Both the position numbers and the translations under genes were made by a program. From contig NC_089193.1 in assembly GCF_947507565.1 (NCBI RefSeq), forward strand, positions 1,422,325 to 1,486,324: a DNA stretch of 64,000 nucleotides, read 5' to 3'. Numbering within the stretch: position 1 is the first letter of the stretch; every line of letters begins with the position of its first letter. The DNA comes from Oscarella lobularis (lineage: Eukaryota; Porifera; Homoscleromorpha; Homosclerophorida; Oscarellidae). Below, piece by piece: positions 24,001 through 34,138 of the stretch. Under the pieces are notes generated by a model that was not told the DNA's origin, ran no database searches, and worked only from the letters and a program-made list of their open reading frames with translations.

Positions 24001-26670
24001 CTTTCTCGTAATCTAAAACCCCCGCCATCTCCTCTAAACGCTGAAAAAAGCGAACTCCTGACCCTTCATGAGCCGAGCGAAATAGACGAGGTCCTCCTCG
24101 TCGCCGTGACTGGCAAGCAATTCGTAAGCAACGTGCTTGTTTTCCTCCAAAAGTGTCTGAGAATCATTATCTTCTCCCAAGCAATAATTTCCTAGTCCCT
24201 AGTTTACACACCATTACTCTTGAATCTTCCAAAAATCCTCTAAATTCGTCTCGCATCATGTCAAATTTGGATTTCTGTCGGTCGCCTTCTTCCTTCAGAG
24301 TGCCGAGCTGATTCAAATAGATTTCCATGAGCCACGTAGATATCATGGTCAATTGGGTTTTATCCTGAGAAGCTAAGCTGTACAAAAACAACGTCAGATC
24401 AATATTCTAGGAGACCTGCGACTTGAGGGACTCCATCTTTGCGTAGAGATACGACATGAGCGCTTCTTGCGTGCTCAAATTGATGAACTTTAACGCGACT
24501 TCTTCGAACGATCTCTGCGTTCTGGCAAATAGTTTGGCCGACTTGTCATACCTAAGAGAAAAAACCCTTCCCAATGCTATATAAAGAAAATCCTACACCT
24601 AAAAACAACTTCTTCGCTTTGAATAATTCTTCGGCTTCTTCCGTCAAAACCAGATCGAGATGAGCTTCATTACCCTGAGAGAAAATCGTAGCTCTAAACG
24701 ATTATTTCTCCTCAAGATAGATTGGGAAAGTACCTGGGCAAATTGTCTCGCTTTTTCGAAATCTCGTTTATCCAGATAAATCCTCCAAACGTCTCTATAC
24801 GCATACATACGTTTAAAGTTCCCCCACTGAATCAGACAGCATTTCTCACCTGCTCTCGTTGTTCACTTTGTATCGAAAAACGAAAGAATCCGAGAAAAGA
24901 AATATCTCGTTTTGCGATACGTCGACAGTGAACCCCCTCAAAAGCCCATGATGCTACGACAGCAAAGAACTGCCACTACAAACCACGTCACAAAACCGAC
25001 GTACCACCCTACCCTATAATTAACGTTTTCACTATAGACAGCCGTTTCGTTCAGAGTACAAATACCCTCAACCCTAATACATACCCCGCGCACTCAGTCA
25101 AATCATAGACAAAGTTCCCTCCCTCTTTTCCATACCTATCTCTATAAGCGACGAGCAGATGAAATGTCGTCAGTACCGCGCCTACGGCCGCGTTGTCGAT
25201 CACGCGCGGCGCGCTGCCGCTTGCGTGATCGCCAAGGCGACTGCTGTACTGAAGCAAACTGCACGCCGTTGCGACGGCCGGATTGGCGAAGTCGAGGCTG
25301 CCGTGGTAGACGCCGGGGCCAGCGGACCAGGCGAATTTCGATGGACATCGCTGGCCTTTTGGGTAGTAGAACGTGAGATCTCCCGTCGGGGAGAAGTTGG
25401 GGTTGCAGGGAAGTTCGAGAAAGCCGGCTGTTGAGCTCGGTGAAAGAGCGTAGGAGGGAGGAGTGCGTGCAACGAACCTGGTTCTGCTTCGTACGGAAGA
25501 AAAACTCCGCTGAGAATTGGAGGTTCGGCGGACGTTGAAAAACCAGTGAATTGATATAATCGACTAATAGAACGAACTTAATTTTGTGTAAGGAAGGAGG
25601 CGGTGGCTTGCCGGCGAGTTGTAGCCATTATGAAGTATTTGTCTCCGGATGTCGGGTTATACGGAAACAATTCGAAATGGAGACCCGTGATGGCTTCTTT
25701 CTCATCCAAATAATAAAGCTTAAAAAAAAACAAAAAATGAGTGAGCCAATCAATACAAGCAAGTGATAACAAAACTACAGGATAGACTCTCTACCTGCTT
25801 CCAATACTTTTCGACTTCGCCTTGACCAAGAAATTTTGCTTCCTGGGGTTCAATCACAGCCTCAATGATGCAACCTTGACGAATAAACAATATTTCCATA
25901 GAAACTCCCTTGTCTCCATGGTACCTTTGCTCGATCCAATCAGGATTTCCTTAGTCGACTGTTCATCGACCTGACTCCGATTCCAAGCAACCGATTCAAT
26001 CAGAACTCCCTATGAAATTACTTGAGATTGCGAACGAAAAAAAGAAGAAGATCGGATTAGGATTACTTTTCCTCGTTGAAGTGGTCGCGCTTTTTGCATG
26101 TCTCTCGCAAGGTAGAAATTCTCCTGCGATTCCATGCTGACGAGGAGGTGACGTCCCGTCGGATCGAGGAAGATTTTGTGCACGACGACGTCTTCGGACC
26201 TTTTCCCCCCAATTTGAATTTCTATTTCGACGATGCATTTCGTGTAGATTCGTTTCTTTGCTATTTTCACCGTCTTGTCGTCCCGATTTCATGTCGATTC
26301 GAAGAACGCAATTCGAATTTTCGTACGAAAGACCCAGAAAATTGTTCTGGACGACGACTTGAGCTATTTTCGATCTCGGTCTGAGATCGCGAGAATTCGA
26401 TTCGCTTTTTGCTGCGAATGGGAACGCGCTTGACCTGAAATCGACTTGCTTTCGTTTGAATACTGGCGTTGTGTCTCCTTTTCGCGTGTCAATAAAGCCC
26501 GTCGATGCGATCTTGCACGGAGAACGATCGCGGTCCTCAAAGGAAGCCCCGCTCGATCTTCTTACCTGCGAGTCTGAACCAGCAGCAAAAGGCGGTTGCC
26601 GTTCGGCCGTCGATGACGGCAGAGACGTCGTGCCCATACTTTGCGCCTCGTACTGCTCGAAGAGAGACAT
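21077..26670 (-). CDS. VPS18: Vacuolar protein sorting protein 18 (HOPS/CORVET subunit)
   Basis: Core subunit of the HOPS and CORVET endolysosomal tethering complexes. The start at 26670 reads MSLFEQYEAQSMGTTSL. The N-terminal beta-propeller includes KIAQVVVQNNFLGLSYENS, DVVVHKIFLDPTGRHLLVS, LIESVAWN and ILIGSSK. The alpha-solenoid (clathrin-repeat) part includes IMTTRRQ-type turns near 25625, TMISTWLMEIYLNQLGTLK, KHVAYELLASHGDEEDLVYF, DYEKVISYYVQQEGYAEAL, LYYKFSPVLIQHEPER, ALDPCELIPALVQYGQKG, YLEYCVEHLKTTEEAIHNYL and QIQDERPVLSF. The C-terminal RING-H2 has CEVCSFPLVTREFY, FPCNHVFHVDCL and later ECLYCGEMM. It ends TIDQPFVPHNEYDEEIDSW at 21077. Many exons. A 1.1-kb intron (22807-23938) is the longest in the window. 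The first exon and promoter were copied between the glutamate receptor genes (30237-30470). Confidence 0.94.
22807..23938. other. Large VPS18 intron with an unexplained segment
   Basis: Introns here are mostly under 110 bases, so 1132 bases is exceptional. The donor side follows DILARQ|gtatgg and the acceptor precedes GNPKLYYKFSP. The stretch 23085-23215 loosely resembles 60365-60485 in order and sense: both have GAAGACGGTGC near the start and a GGCCATG with a nearby AAC(A/C)CC about 100 bases later. No open reading frame with family signature is present. It may be an old non-autonomous repeat or hold a structured RNA. Confidence 0.35.
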
Positions 26671-26729
26671 TCTCTCGTATCCGGGACCGTCTATTACGTC
26701 TATGGTCTGACGGACACACCACCAGAGAT

Positions 26730-26750
26730 ATAAAAGAGACACCACGTGGT
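26730..26750. promoter_or_regulatory. VPS18 promoter elements: E-box CACGTG and TATA-like run
   Basis: ACCACGTGGT (26741-26750) lies about 75 bases upstream of the VPS18 Met. The CACGTG core is the target of bHLH-Zip factors of the MITF/TFEB/USF type, which in vertebrates drive lysosomal genes, so it would suit a HOPS subunit. A plus-sense TATAAAAG is at 26730-26737. Both elements are repeated in the tandem copy (CACGTG at 30451-30456). Confidence 0.45.
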
Positions 26751-26882
26751 AATTTGAATTTGTGCCCCCCTGCGTCAGGTCTCATTTTCAATTGCGACTT
26801 TTATATTGGGAGCGGGCGAGGCATATCTCAGCAGTGCTAATACAACGAACTGCGAGCAAAAGCAATAAATGTTACTGATTAG

Positions 26883-29800
26883 TTAGATCACCATGTCATT
26901 GTCTTTTTCAACTTTATCACTTGCCTGCCAGAGAGACACTTAATTATTTGGACTAATAAGCCATGAACTTACGTTTTTTTTCTGCGGCGGCTCCTCTTCA
27001 GATCTTGGCACTCTTGGGTTGAAAGAGCCACCCCTGAAGTTGAACGTGAACCTGTGAAACAGAGCTACCAAAATGGCGAGAGCGATGCCCACAGCCAGCA
27101 AAATAAACACGCCGACCATATTGGTCACGTCCACCTGTCCGGTATCCGACAATGTAGGTCCGCTATCGCACTCGGCCGCATCGAACCAATCGGCCGAAAA
27201 CTGTTCAATGTTCCCGCGATCGCGAATCTTTAGTATTTCTATCGAAAATCGATCGCGATATGACATACCCTTTGGCATGACAATGCCGTATCCATGTCTG
27301 TTGAAACTTCGTCCAAGCACTCGAGTGCTGCACGGTCTCTTGGTGGTAAGATATTGCAGTGTTGGCGCGTCCCAGATGAAAACGTAATCTTCGCCTGTGG
27401 GTAGAATTCCTGACCCAGCTCGCCTTACGCCCTCCAAACTGGTATCGACCATCGCACTGGGTGTATTGTTCATAAACCTTCCCATCGTTTTGTAAGTGCG
27501 AATTGGGGAATTGGCGAAGAAGGTCTCGATGGCCGAGCCTTTCACTGTGCCGTAGGGAACCTGAACCTGAGCTGCTAGGTCGTCGATAGATGATATGCCC
27601 ATTGGAATACGATGAAAAGTGAGAAAAGCGGCCAAATTTGCCGTGTACGTTGCCACGAGGATCATGACGAAGAAATACCAAATGCCGATAAGAATTTTAG
27701 CTGGAAGAAACGTGGCTCCCTCTGATCCCTGCTGCATTGCGGTCGTGAAGAAAAACCAAACCGATTCGTATAGTTTGTAACGAAATTGAAAACGCCCGCG
27801 ACGATTTTCATGAAGATCGCGAGTCTCTTGCAAGCTCGCTGGGGTAATCATCTGGAGAAGAGGCAAAGTTATACTAGAAACAAAGATGAAGACGATAGCA
27901 AGAATCCACAGGCGTGGGGACAAAGGATCAAGAAATGCAAAGTAAGTTGCAGTTATCGGATGAGGCTTTGAAGACATGAGCATGAGTCCGGAATCCATCC
28001 AAGGTTTCGTGAAGTCGACGTGCCTCTGACGATTAGACGTGATCATTATGGGTGCGACAGCTAAATCGACTCTCTAGTGGGTCGGAAAGAAGAGCGCGTA
28101 TTGATTTAATTAAACTTGAATGCTTTCTCTAGCCTCTTACGCAGTGCACAACTTCGCCTAACATTCCTCCCGGATCTTCTACCTCCGTTGTGGGAAAATC
28201 TCCGTACGTTCCGTCGGGAGAAAGTTCAAATGTGTATGTGAAAGGAAAACCCGTTGCACCCATATTCTCTTTGAGCAGCTCCATCATGTCCACGAGAAAT
28301 CCCGTGTACTGGGAAGTCGAGTTCTTGTTGTAAAACAAGAACGGCGGTTCCTAATAGTACATATTGTATACAGACATCAAATATTTTCTTTCTGAGCACG
28401 CTTGCCTCGATTGTTACAACACGAAAGTGATACGAGCCATTTACTGGAGCTACTGGTTGACACTCTACGATGTCTCGCCTGCTCCGCTTTCGCGAATACG
28501 TTTTGAGATCTTTATCGCTGAACATCACGAGCTTACCACCATTGTATACACCAGCCTTAATTAATTAATTAAAATCCACCTTCCATCCCCCATACGATCT
28601 AAATGTAAATTCCTACCTTATTGAGAGTGTCGCTCAAACTAAATATATTGTATTGATCATAAGTTCTGCCTTTGAGGTAGCTGTCAAACCGAATGGGGCC
28701 CCCAGCAGTTAGACCATCAAGCTTCATTGTTAAGCATCAATGGATAGACAGTAGAGGATCTCTTCTGCGCCTACCTTTTGGGCTTGATTTCTGATAGCCT
28801 GGAGAGTGAGATTTGATGCGTTCATCTCAATAAGATGACTTAGGAGAAGAAGTCCGTCGTGCAGATACACAGCGCTAGGCTAATTACAAAAGTGAAAACT
28901 TAGCTTTGCCTCAATTAACATAAAGAAGCGAGCTGACCAAGATCTCCTTAGAAAACGAATTGACAAGCCATTCATAAATCGTAGCATTCTGAGAGAAGCT
29001 TTTTGTCATTCCGAAGAGGTGCACACCAGATGGGAAAAGTTCCTTAGGACTGTTTTGAAGCAAAAGCTACATATGGAAATAAAACCAGCGCTGCTGGCTA
29101 TAAGAATCCGCTCCCCAAGCTTCATTACCCTTTTGGTAACATATTCCGTGAATATCCAAGAATTTGAACCTTTCCACTCCGACAGAGCCTAGTAGAACAA
29201 AATGTGAATTGCGCAGAATTTCACAGCGGAGAGAAAAGGACAAAACTATCTTGACCTTCCCCCTCCAAGTCTAAGAATATCTAACTAACTGATTTTAATC
29301 TCTCAAAACAGGTGCTAGTTGAGCAGTGAACGACTATGACATCACTCTCGCTTTTACGTCTGCTCCAACGCGTTTTGGTCGTCAAACGTCGGATCACAAA
29401 CACGTCGAAATCCGGAAGTTGGGACAAGGTGTCTTGGAGCAAAAAGAACAAAAAGACTTAACCAGTATATGCTTTGATTCAAGGCCCATACTAGTACCAT
29501 CTGTCCACAGTTCCAGCCACTGCCAACCGTTCTGCGTGACTACTTCTTTCGCAACGTTCAATTGGCTCTCGACCGAGTGTCCCATCCCGATAAGCGTGCG
29601 AGAATATTCGAATGCGAGTACCGGCGCCGTAGCTGTCGCCACCGGGAAGATTGTTTGTGGCAAACATTTAGGGGTAAGATGTATGGAGTTCGTCAGTTCG
29701 TAAGAGACTTGTTAAAGAGAGCTGATTTAGGCGAGCGTGCCAACTACAAATTTACACGATCTCGAACCTTCGTGGCAGCCTTTCGCTTTGCCGACAACGG

Positions 29801-30009
29801 TGATGTTTTCCACTGACGGATTCTTCTCGTGAATGCTCCTGACGATGGCTTCCAAAAAAGGCTCGGAAAGAAGGTCTGCGTCATCTGTACCCCCAAAAAA
29901 TCTTGCCCTATTATCCCCCAGAGCTAGGAGTGTACTTACTTGCAGAAAAAGAGCCTTCAAGAGGGTTTATAAGAAAGAGAAAACCAAAGAGCCTTGCTAC
30001 GAAGAACAT
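26883..30009 (-). CDS. Ionotropic glutamate receptor, copy 1
   Basis: Ligand-gated cation channel of the iGluR superfamily. The start at 30009 (MFFVARLFGFLFLINPLEG) is a signal peptide ending at a gtaagt donor. The amino-terminal domain is spread over small exons between 29930 and 28570, for example FEYSRTLIGMGHSVESQLN. The ligand domain S1 begins EPPFLFYNKNS (28350) and includes the binding Arg in TSNRQRHVDFTKPWMDSG. The channel exon (about 28075-26965) has M1 LWILAIVFIFV, pore QQGSEGA (Gln at the Q/R site), M3 TYTANLAAFLTF, S2 GTVKGSAIETFF and YVFIWDAPTLQYL, and M4 MVGVFILLAVGIALAIL. A last exon adds ASDKVEKDNDMVI, stop at 26883. FIWD is the GluN1-like glycine-site pattern. The tail MVI fits a class II PDZ ligand. 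Confidence 0.92.
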
Positions 30010-30236
30010 CCCCGACGGTCTGCTTTTGGGGCTTGAAAGCGACTAACTGTTTGTTCAGGAACGGTACATCAACTTTAGTACAGTCTACTGACGTCAGGAA
30101 CACGTTGTTACATCGTTAGAGACAGAAATAGAGCTACGAATAAACGACGAAGTGCAAAGTGGAATTGCATTAATTAACGGTTTGGTACGGCCCCCGTTCA
30201 AAAGTAAGGAGTGCTCACGATTAGAATATCTATGAC

Positions 30237-30470
30237 GCCCGTCGATGCGATCTTGCACGGTGAACGATCGCGGTCCTCAAAGGAAGCCCCGCTGGATCTT
30301 CTTACCTGCGAGTCTGAACCAGCAGCAAAAGACGGCTGCCGTTCGGCCGTCGATGACGGCAGAGACGTCGTGCCGATACTTTGCGTATCCGGGATCGTCT
30401 ATTACGTCTATGGTCTGACGGACACACCACCAGAGATATAAAAGAGACACCACGTGGTAATTTGAATTTG
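30237..30470 (-). pseudogene. VPS18 first-exon fragment (duplicate)
   Basis: Near-identical copy of VPS18 sequence 26497-26760, carried by the tandem duplication. It lacks the rest of VPS18, and a deletion of about 32 bases relative to the parent (after CTTTGCG at about 30386) removes the codons for the MSLFEQYEAQ start. It cannot make VPS18. The upstream E-box and TATA-like run remain and could still drive or divert transcription. Confidence 0.8.
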
Positions 30471-30579
30471 TGCCCCCCTGCGTCAGGTCTCATTTTCAAT
30501 TGCGACTTTTATATTGGGAGCGGGCGAGGCATATCTCAGCAGTGCTAATACAACGAACTGCGAGCAAAAGCAATAAATG

Positions 30580-33500
30580 TCACTGATTAGTTAGATCACC
30601 ATGCCATTGTCTTTTTTCAATTTCATCACTTGCCTGCGAGACAGACACTTAAAGAATTAATTAGACTACGCCATGAACTTACGTTTTTTTTCTGCGGTGG
30701 CTCCTCTTCAGATCTTGGCACTCTTGGGTTGAATGAGCCACCCCTGAAGTTGAACGTGAACCTGTGAAACAGAGCTACCAAAAAGGCGAGAGCGATGCCC
30801 ACAGCCAGCAAAATAAACACGCCGACCATATTGATCACGTCCACCTGTCCGGTATCCGACAATGTAGGTCCGCTATCGCACTCGGCCGCATCGAACCAAT
30901 CGGCCGAAAACTGCTCGATGTTCCCGCGATCGCGAATCTTTAGTATTTCTATCGAAAATCGATCGCGATATGGCATACCCTTTGGCATGACAATGCCGTA
31001 TCCATGTCTGTTGAAACTTCGTCCAAGCACTCGAGTGCTGCACGGTCTCTTGGTGGTAAGATATTGCAGTGTTGGCGCGTCCCAGATGAAAACGTAATCT
31101 TCGCCTGTGGGTAGAATTCCTGCCCCAGCTCGCCTTATGCCCTCCGAACTGTTATCGACCATCGCACTGGGTGTATTCATCATAAACATTCCCATCGTGT
31201 GGTAAGTGTCAATTGGAGAATTGGCGAAGAAGCTCTCGACGGCCGAGCCTTTCACTGTGCCGTAGGGAACCTGAACCTGAGCTGCTAGGTCGTCGATAGA
31301 TGATATACCGTTTGGAATGCGTTGAAAAGTGAGAAAAGCGGCCAAATTTGCTGTGTACGTTGCCACGAGGATCATGACGAAGAAATACCAAATGCCGATA
31401 AGAATTTTAGCTGGAAGAAACGTGGCTCCCTCTGATCCCTGCTGCATTGCGGTCGTGAAGAAAAACCAAACCGATTCGTATAGTTTGTAACGAAAATAGT
31501 GAAAACACCCGTGACGATTTTCATGAAGATCGCGAGTCTCTTGCAAGCGCGATGGGGTGATCATCTGGAGAAGAGGCAAAGTTAGACTGGCAACGAAGAT
31601 GAAGACGATAGCAAGAATCCACAGGCGAGGGGACAAAGGATCGAGAAATGCAAAGTAAGTTGCAGTTATCGGATGAGGCTTTGAAGACATGAGCATGAGT
31701 CCGGAGTCCATCCAAGGTTTCGTGAAGTCGACGTGCTTCTGACGATTAGCCGTGATCATTATGGGTGCGACAGCTAAATCGGCCCTCTAGTGGGTCGGAA
31801 AGAAAACGCTTATTGATTTAGACTCGAGTGCTTTCTCTCGCCTCTTACGCAGTGCACAATTTCGCCTAACAATCCTCCCGGTTCTGCTACCCCGCGCCTC
31901 GTTGTGTGAAAATCTCCGTACGTTCCGTCGGGAGAAAGTCCAAATGTGTATGTGAAAGGAAAACCCGTTGCATCCATATTCTTTTTGAGCAGCTCCATCA
32001 TGTCCACGAGAAATCCCGTGTACCGGGGAGTCGAGTTCTTGTTGTAAAACAAGAACGGCGGTTCCTAATAGTACATATTGTATACAGACATCAAATATTT
32101 TCTGATTTCTAGAAGAGCACGCTTGCCTCGATTGTTACAACACGAAAGTGATACGAGCCATTTACTGGAGCTACTGGTTGGCACTCCACGAAGTCTCGCC
32201 TCTTTCGCGAATACGTTTTGAGTGGATCTTTACCGCTGAACATCACGAGCTTACCACCATTGTATACACCAGCCTTAATGAATTAAAATCCGCCTTCTAT
32301 CCCCCATACGATCTAAGTGTAAATTCCTACCTTATTGAGAGTGTCGCTCAAACTAAATATATTGTATTGATCATAAGTTCTGCCTTTGAGGTAGCTGTCA
32401 AACCGAATGGGGCCCCCAGCAGTTAGACCATCAAGCTTCATTGCCAAGTATCAATAGATAGATAGATAGTAGAGGATCTCTTCTGCGCCTACCTTTTGGG
32501 CTTGATTTCTGATAGCCTGGAGAGTGAGGTCTGATGCGTTCATCTCAATAAGATAACTTAGTAGGAGAAGTCCGTCGTGCAGATGCATAGCGGTAGGCTA
32601 ATTACAAAAGTGAAAACTTAGCTTAGCCTCAATTAACATAAAGAAGCGAGCTGACCAAGATCTCCTTAGAAAACGAATTGACAAGCCATTCATGAATCGT
32701 AGCATTGTGAGAAAAGCTTCTTGTCATTCCGAAGAGGTGAACACCAAGTGGAAAAAGTGTCTTAGGATTGTTTTGAAGCAAAAGCTACATATAGAGAAAT
32801 AAAACCAGCCCTGTTAGCTATAAGAATACACTCCAGAAGCTTCATTACCCTTTTGGTAACATCTTCCGTGAATATCCAAGAATTTAAACCTTTCCACTCC
32901 GACAGAGCCTAGTAGAACAAAATGTGAATTGCGCAGAATTTCACAGCGGAGAGGAAGGACAAAAATGTCTTGACCTTTCCCCCTCCAAGTCTAAGAATAT
33001 CTAACTAACCGATTTTAATCTCTCAAAACAGGTGCTAGTTGAACAGTGAACCACTATGGCATCACTTTCACTTTCACGTCTTCTCCAACGCGTTTTAGTC
33101 GTCAAAGGTCGGATCACAAACACGTCAAAATCCGGAAGTTGGGAAGAGGCATCTTAGAGCAAAAAGAAACGAAACAAAAAGACTTATCCAGTATATGCTT
33201 CGATTCAAGGCCCATACTAGTACCATCTGTCCACAGTTCTAGCCACTGCCAACCGTTCTGCGTGGCTATTTCTTTCGCAACGTTCAATTGGCCCTCGACA
33301 GAGTGTCCCATCCCGACAAGCGTGCGAGAGTATTTGAATGCGAGTACAGGCGTCGTAGCCGTCGCCGCCGCCGGAAAAGATGCTCGTTGCAAGCATTCAG
33401 GCGTAAGATGCATAGAGTTCGTCAGTTCGTAAGAGACTTGTTGAAAAAGAGAGCTGGTGAACTTGACGTGCGCGCCAACTAATGATCTCGAACCTTCGTG

Positions 33501-33725
33501 GCAGCCTTTCTCTTTGCCAACGACGGTGATGTTTTGCACTGTCGGATTCATCTCGTGAACACTCCTGACGATGGCTTCCATAAAAGGCTCGGAAAGGAGG
33601 TCTGCGTCATCTGCACACCATCATTTTGCGCAAACCTTGCCCATGTGGCTAGGGTAGTTGTACTTACCTGCAGAGATAGAGTTGATAAGAAATAGAAGAC
33701 CAAAGAGTCTTGCTACGAAGGACAT
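30580..33725 (-). CDS. Ionotropic glutamate receptor, copy 2 (tandem duplicate of copy 1)
   Basis: Same exon plan as copy 1. The start at 33725 (MSFVARLFGLLFLINSISA) is a signal peptide, followed by ATD exons including FKYSRTLVGMGHSVEGQLN. S1 runs from PFLFYNKNSTPRYTGF to TANRQKHVDFTKPWMDSG. The channel exon is fully open with QQGSEGA pore, TYTANLAAFLTF, GTVKGSAVESFF, YVFIWDAPTLQYL and M4. Differences from copy 1 cluster as conservative changes, so it looks functional rather than dead. The last exon differs by one base in an A-run (six against five on the coding strand), so the tail after ASDEIEK reads RQWHGDLTNQ and stops at 30580. Copy 1's hydrophobic MVI end is lost. Confidence 0.88.
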
Positions 33726-34138
33726 TCCGGCGATCTGCCTTTGGACTTGAAAGTGACTAACTGTTCGTTCAGGAACGATGTATCAACTTTAGTACTACAG
33801 TACTGACGTCAGGAACACGTTGCTATAAATATCGTTAGGCACAGAAATAGAGCTACGAATAAATGCGAGCTCCACAGTTACGAAGTGCAGTGGGATTGCA
33901 TTAATTAACGGTTTGATACTGCCCCCGTTCAAAAGTAAGGAGTGCTCATGATTAGAATATCTATGACTGGGTCTCAATAGCTCTGAGACAAGCTGACGTT
34001 GAATCTTTAGTATCGAAACATTTTCAGCCTAGAGATGTTGGGGAAACTCTAAATAAATAGGAAGCGGAGTCTCATATTTATTCAGAATGTCTCAGACGGG
34101 TCTCGGCCGCCCAATTAAAATATAAATGCAATACAACA
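33726..34138. other. Gap between glutamate receptor genes 2 and 3
   Basis: About 410 bases. The left part (to 33967) is the end of duplication unit 2 and matches the region upstream of copy 1; it should hold the copy 2 promoter. The right part (33968-34138) is unique and holds the 3' flank of gene 3. No other gene seen. Confidence 0.5.

Larger units (their letters stand above)
26497..30236. repeat. Tandem segmental duplication, unit 1
   Basis: About 3.74 kb starting inside the first exon of VPS18 (GCCCGTCGATGCG at 26497) and ending just upstream of the first glutamate receptor gene (ATCTATGAC). The next unit begins directly at 30237 with the same GCCCGTCGATGCG. The two units stay alignable base by base along exons and introns, with scattered substitutions and small indels. 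Confidence 0.9.
30237..33967. repeat. Tandem segmental duplication, unit 2
   Basis: Second copy of the unit at 26497-30236, about 3.73 kb. It ends with the same ATCTATGAC at 33959-33967, after which the sequence is unique. It contains a headless VPS18 first-exon fragment, the copied promoter elements and a second complete glutamate receptor gene. Intron sequence is still nearly collinear between units, so the event looks fairly recent, or the copies have been homogenised by gene conversion. Confidence 0.9.

Noticed and set aside
30580-33725. Glutamate receptor copy 2 considered as a pseudogene
   Set aside because: Signal peptide, ligand-site residues, pore and all large exon frames are open; only the short tail differs.
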